Counted from the first letter of the stretch, positions 25,156 to 33,515 are shown. The stretch: DNA of 64,000 nucleotides from JAGHKQ01 sp041920565 (GCA_041920565.1 JBHGXS010000022.1:22155-86154), one strand, 5' to 3'. Numbers and translations: made by a program. Notes: generated by a model from the sequence alone, not told the origin.

Positions 25156-25183
25156 TTGCATAAGGAATATAACGTTGTATACT
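25156..25183 (+). promoter_or_regulatory. Probable gudB promoter
   Basis: TTGCAT and TATACT are separated by 16 bases, giving a start near 25190 and a leader of about 43 bases to the ATG at 25233. Confidence 0.55.
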
Positions 25184-25232
25184 AGGCATGAAGATTATTA
25201 AACAAGTGAATGTTACAGGGGGTTTACTTATC

Positions 25233-26513
25233 ATGGTAGCCGAAAAGTCAGGAGATCGTAAACAACAAAGGGAAGAACATTTAGATGTGTTGAAATCGAC
25301 GCAAACGGTTATTAAAGAAGCGCTTGAGAAGCTTGGATATCCTCAAGAGGTATATGAATTATTAAAAGAACCAATTCGAATGATGACTGTAAAAATACCA
25401 GTTCGCATGGATGATGGTACAGTTAAAATATTTACAGGCTACCGTGCACAGCACAACGATGCCGTTGGTCCTACAAAAGGCGGAATCCGCTTTCATCCGA
25501 ATGTAACAGAAAATGAAGTAAAAGCATTGTCTATTTGGATGAGTTTAAAATGCGGAATTGTAGATTTGCCATATGGAGGCGGAAAAGGCGGCATTATCTG
25601 TGATCCTCGTGAAATGTCTTTCCGTGAATTAGAGCGTTTGAGCCGCGGGTATGTGCGAGCAATCAGCCAAATCGTCGGACCGACTAAAGATATTCCGGCT
25701 CCGGACGTATTTACAAACTCCCAAATCATGGCATGGATGATGGACGAGTACAGCAGAATTGACGAATTTAACTCACCTGGTTTCATTACAGGCAAGCCGC
25801 TTGTGTTGGGTGGCTCTCACGGCCGCGAAACGGCAACTGCTAAGGGTGTAACAATTTGTATCCGCGAAGCTGCCAAAAAACGCGGCATTAATTTAAAAGG
25901 CGCTCGTGTAGTTGTACAAGGCTTTGGAAATGCAGGAAGCTTCTTATCGAAATTTATGCACGATGCAGGTGCGAAAGTAGTCGGTATTTCTGATGCATAC
26001 GGCGCTTTATATGATCCAAACGGTTTAGACATCGACTACTTATTGGATCGACGTGACAGCTTCGGAACGGTAACAAAACTGTTTAAAAATACTATATCTA
26101 ATAAAGAGCTGCTGGAGCTTGAATGCGATATTTTGGTTCCTGCTGCGATTGAAAACCAAATTACAGAAGAAAACGCACCAAACATTAAAGCGAAAATTGT
26201 AGTCGAAGCAGCAAACGGGCCGACAACGTTAGAAGCAACAAAAATTTTGACAGAGCGCGGCATTCTTTTAGTTCCGGACGTATTAGCAAGTGCCGGCGGT
26301 GTAACCGTATCTTATTTTGAGTGGGTGCAAAATAACCAAGGCTACTACTGGACGGAAGAAGAAGTAGAAGAAAAATTAGAAAAAGTTATGGTAAAATCGT
26401 TCAATGCGATTTACGATACAGCTCAAATTCGCAAAGTGAACATGCGTCTCGCAGCATATATGGTCGGCGTGCGCAAGATGGCAGAAGCAAGCCGTTTCCG
26501 CGGTTGGGTGTAA
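25233..26513 (+). CDS. gudB: NAD-dependent glutamate dehydrogenase
   Basis: Catabolic enzyme of 426 residues converting glutamate to 2-oxoglutarate and ammonium. Substrate-binding motifs are GPTKGGIRFHP and the catalytic lysine region PYGGGKGGI. The GPTKDIPAPDVFT stretch follows, and the nucleotide fold carries VQGFGNAGSF. The ATG at 25233 is used because GGGGG lies ahead of it. The longer start at 25188 sits at the promoter. No active-site duplication of the kind known in B. subtilis 168 gudB is seen. A cre-like site suggests carbon control. Confidence 0.95.
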   Translation: MVAEKSGDRKQQREEHLDVLKSTQTVIKEALEKLGYPQEVYELLKEPIRMMTVKIPVRMDDGTVKIFTGYRAQHNDAVGPTKGGIRFHPNVTENEVKALSIWMSLKCGIVDLPYGGGKGGIICDPREMSFRELERLSRGYVRAISQIVGPTKDIPAPDVFTNSQIMAWMMDEYSRIDEFNSPGFITGKPLVLGGSHGRETATAKGVTICIREAAKKRGINLKGARVVVQGFGNAGSFLSKFMHDAGAKVVGISDAYGALYDPNGLDIDYLLDRRDSFGTVTKLFKNTISNKELLELECDILVPAAIENQITEENAPNIKAKIVVEAANGPTTLEATKILTERGILLVPDVLASAGGVTVSYFEWVQNNQGYYWTEEEVEEKLEKVMVKSFNAIYDTAQIRKVNMRLAAYMVGVRKMAEASRFRGWV

Positions 26514-26574
26514 GATACATCTCCCATTAGCGGTTATCGGGATCCTTAGCTGGCGGACGGAACAAATAAATTAT

Positions 26575-26617
26575 AAAAAAGTCACGATTCCTACAAAAAA
26601 GGTCGTGGCTTTTTTTG
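26575..26617 (+). terminator. Terminator after gudB
   Basis: AGTCACGA pairs with TCGTGGCT (one G-U) across a 15-base loop, followed by seven T. Confidence 0.8.
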
Positions 26618-26717
26618 TACACTGTTTTAAAATTTCATGTAATGTAGAAATGAGATGAATTGTCCAATAAAATCCCTTTGCCGAAAAAATACAGAAAATA
26701 TGTTCGTTTTTAGATAA

Positions 26718-26752
26718 GAACACTTGTTCGTGTTCTGGATTTGTGCTATAAT
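26718..26752 (+). promoter_or_regulatory. Promoter overlapped by a LexA-like (SOS) operator
   Basis: GAACACTTGTTC at 26718-26729 matches the Gram-positive SOS box core GAAC-N4-GTTC. It covers the -35 element TTGTTC (26724-26729), which is 17 bases from an exact TATAAT (26747-26752) with an upstream TG. A second palindrome with 7-bp arms, AGAACAC and GTGTTCT (26717-26736), overlaps it. The remainder of 26514-26809 shows no gene. Confidence 0.6.
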
Positions 26753-26809
26753 TTAATCAAACACAAGAAATCGAAGGATGAATTGATGATAAAAGGTGAG
26801 GGATAAAAT

Positions 26810-27022
26810 ATGATTCACAACAGTTTAACAATGCCCCGATCAGCAGAAAAGGAAACAAAACAGGAGTTAACACTGAGAAAAACAATAAATCATATTAATA
26901 AGTTTTTTGGCTTGGAGACTGTATCTGATCGTATTTGGTTTTACGGTGTATACGGATTTTCTTCAATCATTTTGTTTGTAACCTTTGTTCTCTCAAACAT
27001 CTTGGATGCCTTTCGTGGATAA
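26810..27022 (+). CDS. Small one-helix membrane protein under the LexA-like promoter
   Basis: Unrecognised protein of 70 residues. Residues 1-40 are charged and hydrophilic, and one clear membrane helix lies at about 45-66. The C-terminus is short (DAFRG). The ATG follows GGTGAGGG at good spacing and the transcript start of the SOS-like promoter is about 50 bases upstream. The next gene is an amidase without signal peptide. Size and order are like a holin/endolysin pair or a damage-induced division inhibitor, but no similarity to a named family is claimed. Confidence 0.7.
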   Translation: MIHNSLTMPRSAEKETKQELTLRKTINHINKFFGLETVSDRIWFYGVYGFSSIILFVTFVLSNILDAFRG

Positions 27023-27112
27023 TAAAGTTCATTCTATTGGGACAATACAGCTGCATACATATAAGTTACAGGCGGGCTACGGGTTCGATTGAATTAGGAG
27101 CGAATTCTGCTG

Positions 27113-27655
27113 ATGGAGTTGAGAGACATGAGGTTCCCTATTGATCGAAATTATATACAATATGGTAATTCCAGACCGGGCAAAAGGTTGTCGAAGGTGA
27201 GGTTTATTGTATGTCACGATACGGGCAATCCGGGAAGCACAGCAATCGGCAATCGCAATTATTTTAATGAAAATCAGCCAAAATCTTCTGCTCATGCATT
27301 TATAGACGATAAGCAGATTTTAGAAATGATTCCTTTAGACGAGGTGGCCTACCACGTCCGGTATAGTGTGCCGAATGACAATGAGATTTTTGGGTATGAC
27401 TCAAACAGTGCGGCTATAGGGGTTGAGTTGTGCTATGGTGGAAATGTAAATTTTTGGGAAGCGTATACCCGGTTTGTATGGTATCATGCTTATTTATGCC
27501 AACGATTCGGATTAAATCCGAAAACAAAAATTGCCTCTCATAAACAATTGGATCCGAAACGAAAAATCGATCCTATCAATGTATTGAGTCGGCAAGGAAT
27601 CTCTTTTCAGCAATTTTTGAGTGATGTTTACCGTATGTATGTGTCGCTGCGATAG
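27113..27655 (+). CDS. N-acetylmuramoyl-L-alanine amidase (Amidase_2 family) without signal peptide
   Basis: Peptidoglycan amidase of 180 residues. The zinc-site pattern of the family is seen as IVCHDTG, SAHAFIDD, and SHKQLDPKRKIDP, with a conserved VELCYGG. There is no signal peptide, membrane helix or wall-binding domain, so export must depend on another factor, as with phage endolysins. AGGAG lies about 13 bases before ATG 27113, and ATG 27128 is an alternative. It follows the one-helix protein by 90 bases and probably shares its LexA-like promoter. Confidence 0.85.
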   Translation: MELRDMRFPIDRNYIQYGNSRPGKRLSKVRFIVCHDTGNPGSTAIGNRNYFNENQPKSSAHAFIDDKQILEMIPLDEVAYHVRYSVPNDNEIFGYDSNSAAIGVELCYGGNVNFWEAYTRFVWYHAYLCQRFGLNPKTKIASHKQLDPKRKIDPINVLSRQGISFQQFLSDVYRMYVSLR

Positions 27656-27807
27656 CCAAAAAGAAAAAAGTGGAATACAAATAAATTGTGATACTGGCCT
27701 ACTATAAGAAGTAGTTTTTTTATTTAGCGTGCATATTCTTTGACATGTTCAAATTAAAGGATATATCATTGTTCGTATCACAGCAGGAACTCGGGAGTGA
27801 AGAAAAA

Positions 27808-28806
27808 GTGCAAGAAGAAAAAGCTATTATTATCGGCGGCGGACCGTGCGGCTTGGCAGCAGCTATCGCGCTTCAGAATATCGGAATCGATGCGCTGGTA
27901 ATTGAAAAAGGGAATATTGTAAATGCCATTTATCATTATCCAACTCATCAAACGTTTTTCTCTTCAAGCGAGAAGCTGGAAATTGGTGATGTTGCTTTTA
28001 TTACTGAAAATCGAAAACCGGTTCGAAACCAAGCGTTAGCTTACTATCGGGAAGTTGTAAAACGGAAACAGCTTCGCATCCATCCATTTGAAAAAGTAAC
28101 AGAGGTATCCAAGCAAGAAAACGGTTCTTTTATTGTTCATTCACAAAAAGATGGTGAAGCAAAGAGCTACACTGCCAAGTACGTTATTGTTGCTACGGGG
28201 TACTATGATAATCCAAATTACATGAACGTACCTGGTGAAGATTTACCAAAAGTCTCTCATTACTTTAAAGAAGCCCACCCGTATTTTGATCGTGATGTCG
28301 TGGTAATTGGGGGGAAAAATTCAAGTGTGGATGCGGCTTTAGAGCTTGTGAAAGCTGGAGCACGTGTTACCGTTTTGTATCGAGGAAGCACGTTCTCCAC
28401 AAGTATTAAGCCTTGGATTTTGCCTGAATTTGAGTCATTGATTCGAAACGGGGCTATCACAATGGTATTTAACTCTTATGTGAAAGAAATCACAGAGGAT
28501 AGCGTTATATACACGGTAGGAGATGAGACGTTTACGATCAAAAATGACTTTGTCTTTGCTATGACCGGGTATCATCCTGACCATAGCTTTTTAACCAAAA
28601 TGGGAGTAGGAATTGATAAGGAAACCGGCAGACCTATTTATAATGAAGACACAATGGAAACTAACGTGGAAGGAATTTTTATTGCGGGAGTCATCGCAGC
28701 TGGTAATAATGCGAATGAGATTTTCATCGAGAACGGCAGATTTCATGGCGGACAAATCGCGCAAACTATTGAAACTCGTGAAAAAAGAGCCTCAAATAAC
28801 AGATGA
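27808..28806 (+). CDS. ypdA: YpdA family bacillithiol disulfide reductase (Bdr)
   Basis: FAD/NADPH-dependent reductase of 332 residues. FAD fold: IIIGGGPCGLAAAIAL, with the YpdA-specific Cys in GPCG. NADPH fold: VVVIGGKNSSVDAALE. Further family stretches are IEKGNIVNAIYHYP and the FAD-end motif IFIAGVIAAGNNANEIFIE. The GTG at 27808 follows GGGAGTG and gives the family N-terminus. The ATG at 27745 adds 21 residues not expected. With bshA and bshB1 at the end of the window it forms part of bacillithiol metabolism. Its last codons form half of a terminator. Confidence 0.92.
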   Translation: MQEEKAIIIGGGPCGLAAAIALQNIGIDALVIEKGNIVNAIYHYPTHQTFFSSSEKLEIGDVAFITENRKPVRNQALAYYREVVKRKQLRIHPFEKVTEVSKQENGSFIVHSQKDGEAKSYTAKYVIVATGYYDNPNYMNVPGEDLPKVSHYFKEAHPYFDRDVVVIGGKNSSVDAALELVKAGARVTVLYRGSTFSTSIKPWILPEFESLIRNGAITMVFNSYVKEITEDSVIYTVGDETFTIKNDFVFAMTGYHPDHSFLTKMGVGIDKETGRPIYNEDTMETNVEGIFIAGVIAAGNNANEIFIENGRFHGGQIAQTIETREKRASNNR

Positions 28807-28816
28807 GGCTCTTTTT
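28782..28816. terminator. Bidirectional terminator overlapping the end of ypdA
   Basis: AAAAAGAGCCTCA and TGAGGCTCTTTTT form a 13-bp stem with T tails on both strands. The 5' arm is coding sequence of ypdA, and the structure also ends ansA from the other side. Confidence 0.85.
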
Positions 28817-28818
28817 CT

Positions 28819-29790
28819 TTAATACATAAACATTTTGTGTAGTTTATTCTGATCGTTTGTGACTTCTAATGCGACAAGAAGCTTAATCCGAGCCTTTTGT
28901 CCGCTTAACCCGTTTGAGAAGATAACGCCCATATCCTTGAGCTGTTTGCCGCCGCCCTCGTATTCATACACATCTTCGGTTATGCCGTTAAAGCAGCGTG
29001 AAACAAGGACGATGGGAATTCCTTTATCAATAAACTTCTTAATAGCAGGTACTGTGCGCGGAGGCAAGTTTCCTTGTCCCAGTGCCTCGATTACAAGACC
29101 ATCCACTGGTAAGCCGTTAACGGCATTTAAAATTCCTTCGTCCATGCCGGCATATGCTTTTAATAATACGACATGCTTTGTTGTATCTTCAATGTTGTAC
29201 GTGTCACGATTCAGTAATGTTTGATGGAATACGACTCCGCGCTTTGTTACAATTCCGATCGGACCGTATTGCGGACTTTGGAAGGTCGCTACGTTGCTGG
29301 TATGTGTTTTTGTTACATTTTTTGCACAATGGATTTCATCGTTTAACACGACCAGCACGCCTTTTCCTTTTGCTTCCTCACTTACTGCTACTCTTATTGA
29401 GGAAATAAAGTTGTGCAATCCATCTGATCCTATTTCGTTGCTTGAACGCATGGCTCCCGTAACAACCACAGGGATGTCCGATTGCACTGTTAAATCAAGA
29501 AAGTAGGCTGTTTCTTCTAATGTATCCGTACCGTGAGTGATAACTGCTCCTTGTATGCCCTCCTCAGCCGCTTTTTTATCGATAAGCTGCTGCAAAGTGA
29601 TCATTTCCTTTGGAGTCATATGGGGTGATGGAAGATGAAACACATCTTCTACGATTAACTCAGCTATATTAGACAGGCTTGTCCCAATCTGTAAAAGAGG
29701 ATTGTTGCTTTTTTGTTTGACTGAGCCCGTTTCTTTATCTTCTTCCATGGCAATTGTTCCGCCGGTATGCAAAACTAATATTTTTTTCAA
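28819..29790 (-). CDS. ansA: L-asparaginase, type I
   Basis: Enzyme of 323 residues hydrolysing asparagine to aspartate and ammonia. The first active-site threonine is in VLHTGGTIAMEED, the second set in ITHGTDTLEETAYFL, and a VVTGAMRSSNEIGSDG stretch follows, all typical. A TTG at 29790 with AAGAAGGG upstream gives the family start. The longer ATG frame from 29874 lacks a ribosome binding site. It is convergent with ypdA and shares its terminator. It stands alone, with no aspartase gene next to it. Confidence 0.93.
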   Translation of the reverse strand: MKKILVLHTGGTIAMEEDKETGSVKQKSNNPLLQIGTSLSNIAELIVEDVFHLPSPHMTPKEMITLQQLIDKKAAEEGIQGAVITHGTDTLEETAYFLDLTVQSDIPVVVTGAMRSSNEIGSDGLHNFISSIRVAVSEEAKGKGVLVVLNDEIHCAKNVTKTHTSNVATFQSPQYGPIGIVTKRGVVFHQTLLNRDTYNIEDTTKHVVLLKAYAGMDEGILNAVNGLPVDGLVIEALGQGNLPPRTVPAIKKFIDKGIPIVLVSRCFNGITEDVYEYEGGGKQLKDMGVIFSNGLSGQKARIKLLVALEVTNDQNKLHKMFMY

Positions 29791-29996
29791 TGTATTCCCT
29801 TCTTTCCAATGTTCTTTTTCTTTAGAAACATTATGTTCGTGTATGAATAGATCTTGAGAAAGCAGAAAGAACACCGAACATTAATAAGATAACATGCAGA
29901 AATGCTGCCTACAATGAAAAAGATTAGGAAATGAACAGGTATAAAAATAAATATCTGTTCTAAAACTAAGGAGTATGAAAAGAGGAGGCGACATGT

Positions 29997-30170
29997 ATGC
30001 AGAGAGTGGAGCGGATTATTATAAAACTTGCCATTATTCAATTTATTTTTCTTCTTTTATCTCAGGCATTGCTTACAAAGCAGGAGATTGCTCAATACTT
30101 ATCTAAAGTTGTATATTACGAAGGAGTAACGAGAGGGTACGTTACAAATATTTTAGAAACGTTAAAATAA
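29997..30170 (+). CDS. ypfB: YpfB-like small protein (DUF5359)
   Basis: Protein of 57 residues beginning MQRVERIIIKLAIIQFIFLL, with one hydrophobic helix near residues 7-26 and a tail ending NILETLK. Position directly upstream of cmk and the VERIxIKL-x-IIQF pattern match the short YpfB proteins of Bacillus. AGAGGAGG lies about 10 bases upstream of the ATG. An overlapping ATG at 29993 opens a different 37-codon frame that does not look like protein. Function unknown. Confidence 0.75.
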   Translation: MQRVERIIIKLAIIQFIFLLLSQALLTKQEIAQYLSKVVYYEGVTRGYVTNILETLK

Positions 30171-30257
30171 GGACAATATTCCCTTTTCTAAAGTCTTATT
30201 GTTTAATTCAACCAGGGGATATGTTACAATAGTTTCAGAATTTCGTGGAAAAGGATA

Positions 30258-30300
30258 GAGAACTCGAAAAGCAGGGGAGACCTGCTTTTTCCTTGTTCTC
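30258..30300 (+). terminator. Terminator-like hairpin in the cmk leader
   Basis: GAAAAGCAGG pairs with CCTGCTTTTT around GGAGA, and an outer GAGAAC/GTTCTC stem extends it. A TACAAT -10-like element lies about 30 bases upstream, so the hairpin sits inside the leader of cmk and could attenuate or simply end ypfB transcripts. Confidence 0.55.
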
Positions 30301-30332
30301 GTCTCTTTTTCCATCAGAACTGAGGAGGGTCT

Positions 30333-31010
30333 ATGAATAAAAAAATCTCGATTGCGATAGATGGACCGGCAGCTGCCGGCAAAAGCACAGTGGCAAAAGT
30401 TATTGCGAAACGCCTTTCTTATTTATATATTGATACAGGCGCGATGTATCGTGCATTAACGTATACGGCGTTAAAAAATGAAGTCGATATAAATGATGAA
30501 GGTAAGCTGATCGAATTGCTGCAGTCTATTGAGATTGAATTAAAACAAGGTCAGGACACACAGCAGGTATTAGTGAACGGACAAGATGTAACGGAAATTA
30601 TTCGTACACCGGAAGTGACGAATCAAGTTTCTATCGTAGCGAAGCATCGACTTGTTCGCGAGGAAATGGTGCGCCGTCAGCAAAAGCTTGCCGAGAATGG
30701 CGGTGTTGTAATGGACGGGCGCGATATTGGCACGCATGTATTACCGAAAGCGGAAGTAAAAATCTTTCTTCTCGCTTCAGTTGAAGAGCGGGCGCATCGT
30801 CGTCACGCGGAAAACCTTGCAAAAGGCTTTGAATCTAATCTTGATAAATTAAAAGAAGAAATTGCTGCACGCGACAAGCTTGATTCGGAGCGTGAAGTTG
30901 CGCCGTTAAAAAAGGCGGACGATGCAATTGAGCTTGATACTACTTCCATGACCAAGGAAGAAGTTGTAGAAAAGATGATGGATATTGTACAATCAAAATT
31001 AGCACAATAA
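30333..31010 (+). CDS. cmk: Cytidylate kinase
   Basis: Phosphorylates CMP and dCMP. 225 residues. P-loop GPAAAGKSTVAK at about residues 9-20, then the CMP-site YIDTGAMYRALT, VVMDGRDIGT, and the lid-type arginines in HRRHAENLAKGF and RDKLDSERE. The ATG has GAGGAGGG upstream. It precedes the S1-domain gene, as in many Firmicutes. A hairpin in the leader could affect its expression. A weak terminator lies at 31009-31040. Confidence 0.96.
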   Translation: MNKKISIAIDGPAAAGKSTVAKVIAKRLSYLYIDTGAMYRALTYTALKNEVDINDEGKLIELLQSIEIELKQGQDTQQVLVNGQDVTEIIRTPEVTNQVSIVAKHRLVREEMVRRQQKLAENGGVVMDGRDIGTHVLPKAEVKIFLLASVEERAHRRHAENLAKGFESNLDKLKEEIAARDKLDSEREVAPLKKADDAIELDTTSMTKEEVVEKMMDIVQSKLAQ

Positions 31011-31040
31011 GGAAAGAAGCTTTGGCTCTTTCCTTGTTTC
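31009..31040 (+). terminator. Weak terminator after cmk
   Basis: AAGGAAAGA pairs with TCTTTCCTT across a 9-base loop. The T tract downstream is interrupted. Confidence 0.5.
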
Positions 31041-31204
31041 TATTTTACGGGATAGCAATTGGATCTCTGCTGCAAGGAGAATAAACACATATGAATCAAG
31101 CATTTGCTTTATTGCAGCAAAAGCAATATACTTGACAAATTATGCGATTTGTTAGAAGTTAATAAAAGAAGGTATTTTCTAAATATTTTTATTACAGTAC
31201 GTAC

Positions 31205-31229
31205 AAATGGACACTTATAAGTTCCATTT
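31205..31229. promoter_or_regulatory. 25-base palindrome upstream of the S1-domain gene
   Basis: AAATGGA and TCCATTT (7-bp arms) enclose the palindrome ACTTATAAGT. It lies about 48 bases upstream of the start codon and could be a protein operator or an RNA structure. The rest of 31041-31276 shows no gene beyond a 14-codon ORF at 31091 that follows AAGGAG. Confidence 0.35.
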
Positions 31230-31276
31230 ACTACATACATAAAATTGCTTTGTCATTAAAGTAGGGAGGTATTTCC

Positions 31277-32422
31277 ATGGTGGAAAAAATGAATGAAGAA
31301 GTGGTAGAGGCAAAAACTCTTCAAGTGGGAGATATTGTCTCCGGTCAGGTCACAAAAGTGGAAGATAAGCAAGTTCTTGTAGATGTTGGCTACAAAACAG
31401 AAGGTGTTATCCCTATCAGCGAATTAGCAAACGTACACATTGAAAAAGCCGGAGATGCAGTGCAAGAAGGCCAAACCGTTGAGCTGAAAGTTATTAAACT
31501 TGAAGATGACGATCTTGTATTGTCAAAGCGTGCGGTGGATGCAGAAAAGGCTTGGGATGTTCTGTACGCTAAGTTTGAGAGCGGGGAAGTTTTTGAAGTA
31601 ACTGTAAAAGACGTTGTAAATGGCGGACTTGTAGCAGATTTAGGAGTAAGAGGATTTATCCCTGCATCCCTTGTTGAAGCACACTATGTAGAGGATTTTT
31701 CTGATTATAAAGGGAAAACATTAACTGTAAAAATTGTAGAGCTCGATAAAGAAAAGAATCGTGTCATCCTTTCTCATAAAGCGGTTGTGGAAGAAGAGCT
31801 GCAAGCGAAGAAGAGAAATGCTGTTCAATCCATTAAAGCTGGCGATGTAGTGGAAGGCACTGTGCAGCGCTTAACGGACTTTGGTGCATTTGTAAACATC
31901 GGTGGGGTAGACGGCTTGGTTCACATTTCCCAATTGTCACATGAGCGTGTGGAAAAAACATCTGATGTGCTTCAGGAAGGTCAAACTGTGAAAGTAAAAG
32001 TCCTTTCTGTTGATGCAGATACACAGCGCGTATCTTTATCCATGAAGGCTGTTCAGCCTGGTCCATGGCATGGAGTAGCGGAAAAAGTGAAAGTAGGCAG
32101 CATCATGGAAGGTACAGTAAAGCGTCTTGTGACATTTGGTGCTTTCGTTGAAATTTTACCGTCTGTAGAAGGATTAGTACACGTTTCGCAAATTGCAAAT
32201 AAACATGTTAAAAACCCTAATGAAGTACTTGAAGTAGGCCAAACAGTAAAAGTAAAAGTGCTAGAAGTAAATGAAGGGGACAAACGCATCTCCTTAAGCA
32301 TTAAAGAAGCAATGGAAGAAGATGTGAAAGAGGATTTCACTAAGTATCAGCCTACACAAGAAACTTCCACTTTCCAATTAGGTGACATTATTGGAGAGCA
32401 GCTGAAAAAATTGAAAAAGTAA
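31277..32422 (+). CDS. ypfD: S1 RNA-binding domain protein, ribosomal protein S1 homologue (YpfD)
   Basis: RNA-binding protein of 381 residues with four S1 domains, at about 15-85, 100-170, 188-256 and 272-342, each with a VxGxVxxxxxFGAFVxI-like core (for example GTVQRLTDFGAFVNI). Low-G+C Gram-positives often carry this shorter S1 homologue, which may not be ribosomal. The start ATG follows GGGAGGT. A 25-base palindrome lies in the leader. Only 12 bases separate the stop from fni. Confidence 0.93.
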   Translation: MVEKMNEEVVEAKTLQVGDIVSGQVTKVEDKQVLVDVGYKTEGVIPISELANVHIEKAGDAVQEGQTVELKVIKLEDDDLVLSKRAVDAEKAWDVLYAKFESGEVFEVTVKDVVNGGLVADLGVRGFIPASLVEAHYVEDFSDYKGKTLTVKIVELDKEKNRVILSHKAVVEEELQAKKRNAVQSIKAGDVVEGTVQRLTDFGAFVNIGGVDGLVHISQLSHERVEKTSDVLQEGQTVKVKVLSVDADTQRVSLSMKAVQPGPWHGVAEKVKVGSIMEGTVKRLVTFGAFVEILPSVEGLVHVSQIANKHVKNPNEVLEVGQTVKVKVLEVNEGDKRISLSIKEAMEEDVKEDFTKYQPTQETSTFQLGDIIGEQLKKLKK

Positions 32423-32434
32423 TGGGGGATTTTT

Positions 32435-33499
32435 GTGAGCAGAGCACAACGAAAACTTGATCATGTTCAACATGCGCTTTCCATCGGACAATCGCGTGCT
32501 CACGGCTTTCAAGATATTTCCTTCGTTCATCAAAGCTTACCGAATATGGCGCTTCAAGATGTATGTCTTGAAACGAAAATAGGCGAACTTTTTTTAAGTT
32601 CGCCTATTTTAATCAATGCAATGACCGGCGGCGGAGGAGAGCAAACGGAAAAAATTAACGAGGGACTGGCGCTGGCAGCCAACCATCACGGTATAGCGAT
32701 GGCGGTCGGATCTCAGATGGCAGCCATAAAAGATGTGAATGAGAAGCGTTCTTTTGAAATTGTTCGAAAGGTAAACCCATTGGGAGTCATCTTTGCAAAT
32801 TTGGGCAGTGAAGCAACCGTGGAACAAGCAAAATATGCAGTTTCTATGTTGGAAGCCAATGCTCTTCAAATTCATTTGAATGTTATACAGGAACTGACTA
32901 TGCCGGAAGGAGATAGGGATTTTACCGATGCTTTGCGTCGAATCGAGACAATTGTCGAACAATGCGGGGTACCGGTGATTGTAAAAGAAGTAGGGTTTGG
33001 CATGAGCCGGGAAACGGTTAGGCAGCTGCAAGATATTGGGGTTGCCGTTATTGATATAGGCGGATTTGGCGGCACAAACTTTGCGGGCATTGAGAACGAA
33101 AGACGCTCCAGAAGGTTGTCTTACTTTAATGACTGGGGCATTCCGACGGCAGCTTCGGTTGCAGAAGCCTCTTCAGTGGCTGCGAACGTTTCTTTCATTG
33201 CCTCAGGAGGCATCCAAACGGCATTGGAGGTCGCGAAAGCCATTGCTTTAGGTGCCTCTGCCGCCGCTTTTGCAGGGTATTTTTTAAAGATTCTTCTGAA
33301 TGAAGGCATAGAACCGTTAATAGAAGAAATAGAACTCATTCATGAGGATTTACAATTCATTATGACGGCTTTGGGAGCAAGAACTATTGCTCATTTACAG
33401 CAAGTTCCGTTAGTTATCAGCGGAGAAACATATCATTGGCTGGAGCAAAGAGGAATTGATACAACGGCTTATAGCAGAAGAAAAGCGATGCAGCGATAA
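32435..33499 (+). CDS. fni: Isopentenyl-diphosphate delta-isomerase, type 2
   Basis: FMN- and NADPH-dependent isomerase of 354 residues balancing IPP and DMAPP for prenyl synthesis, which feeds heptaprenyl diphosphate and menaquinone. Motifs: INAMTGGG, GSQMAAI, IHLNVIQE, VIVKEVGFGMS, DIGGFGGTNFAGIE and IASGGIQTALEVAKAIALGASA. The GTG follows GGGGG. A 15-bp perfect hairpin lies in the coding region at 32576-32610. A terminator overlaps the stop codon. Confidence 0.96.
   Translation: MSRAQRKLDHVQHALSIGQSRAHGFQDISFVHQSLPNMALQDVCLETKIGELFLSSPILINAMTGGGGEQTEKINEGLALAANHHGIAMAVGSQMAAIKDVNEKRSFEIVRKVNPLGVIFANLGSEATVEQAKYAVSMLEANALQIHLNVIQELTMPEGDRDFTDALRRIETIVEQCGVPVIVKEVGFGMSRETVRQLQDIGVAVIDIGGFGGTNFAGIENERRSRRLSYFNDWGIPTAASVAEASSVAANVSFIASGGIQTALEVAKAIALGASAAAFAGYFLKILLNEGIEPLIEEIELIHEDLQFIMTALGARTIAHLQQVPLVISGETYHWLEQRGIDTTAYSRRKAMQR
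32576..32610 (+). repeat. Perfect 15-bp hairpin inside fni
   Basis: AAAATAGGCGAACTT and AAGTTCGCCTATTTT surround TTTTT. It looks like an intrinsic terminator but lies at about codons 48-59 of fni, where the codons read KIGELFLSSPIL. Confidence 0.6.
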
Positions 33500-33515
33500 G
33501 GCTGCATCGCTTTTT
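33481..33515. terminator. Terminator overlapping the end of fni
   Basis: AAAAGCGATGCAGC pairs with GCTGCATCGCTTTT around a 6-base loop containing part of the stop. T runs lie on both strands, so it may also end ypzI. Confidence 0.8.
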
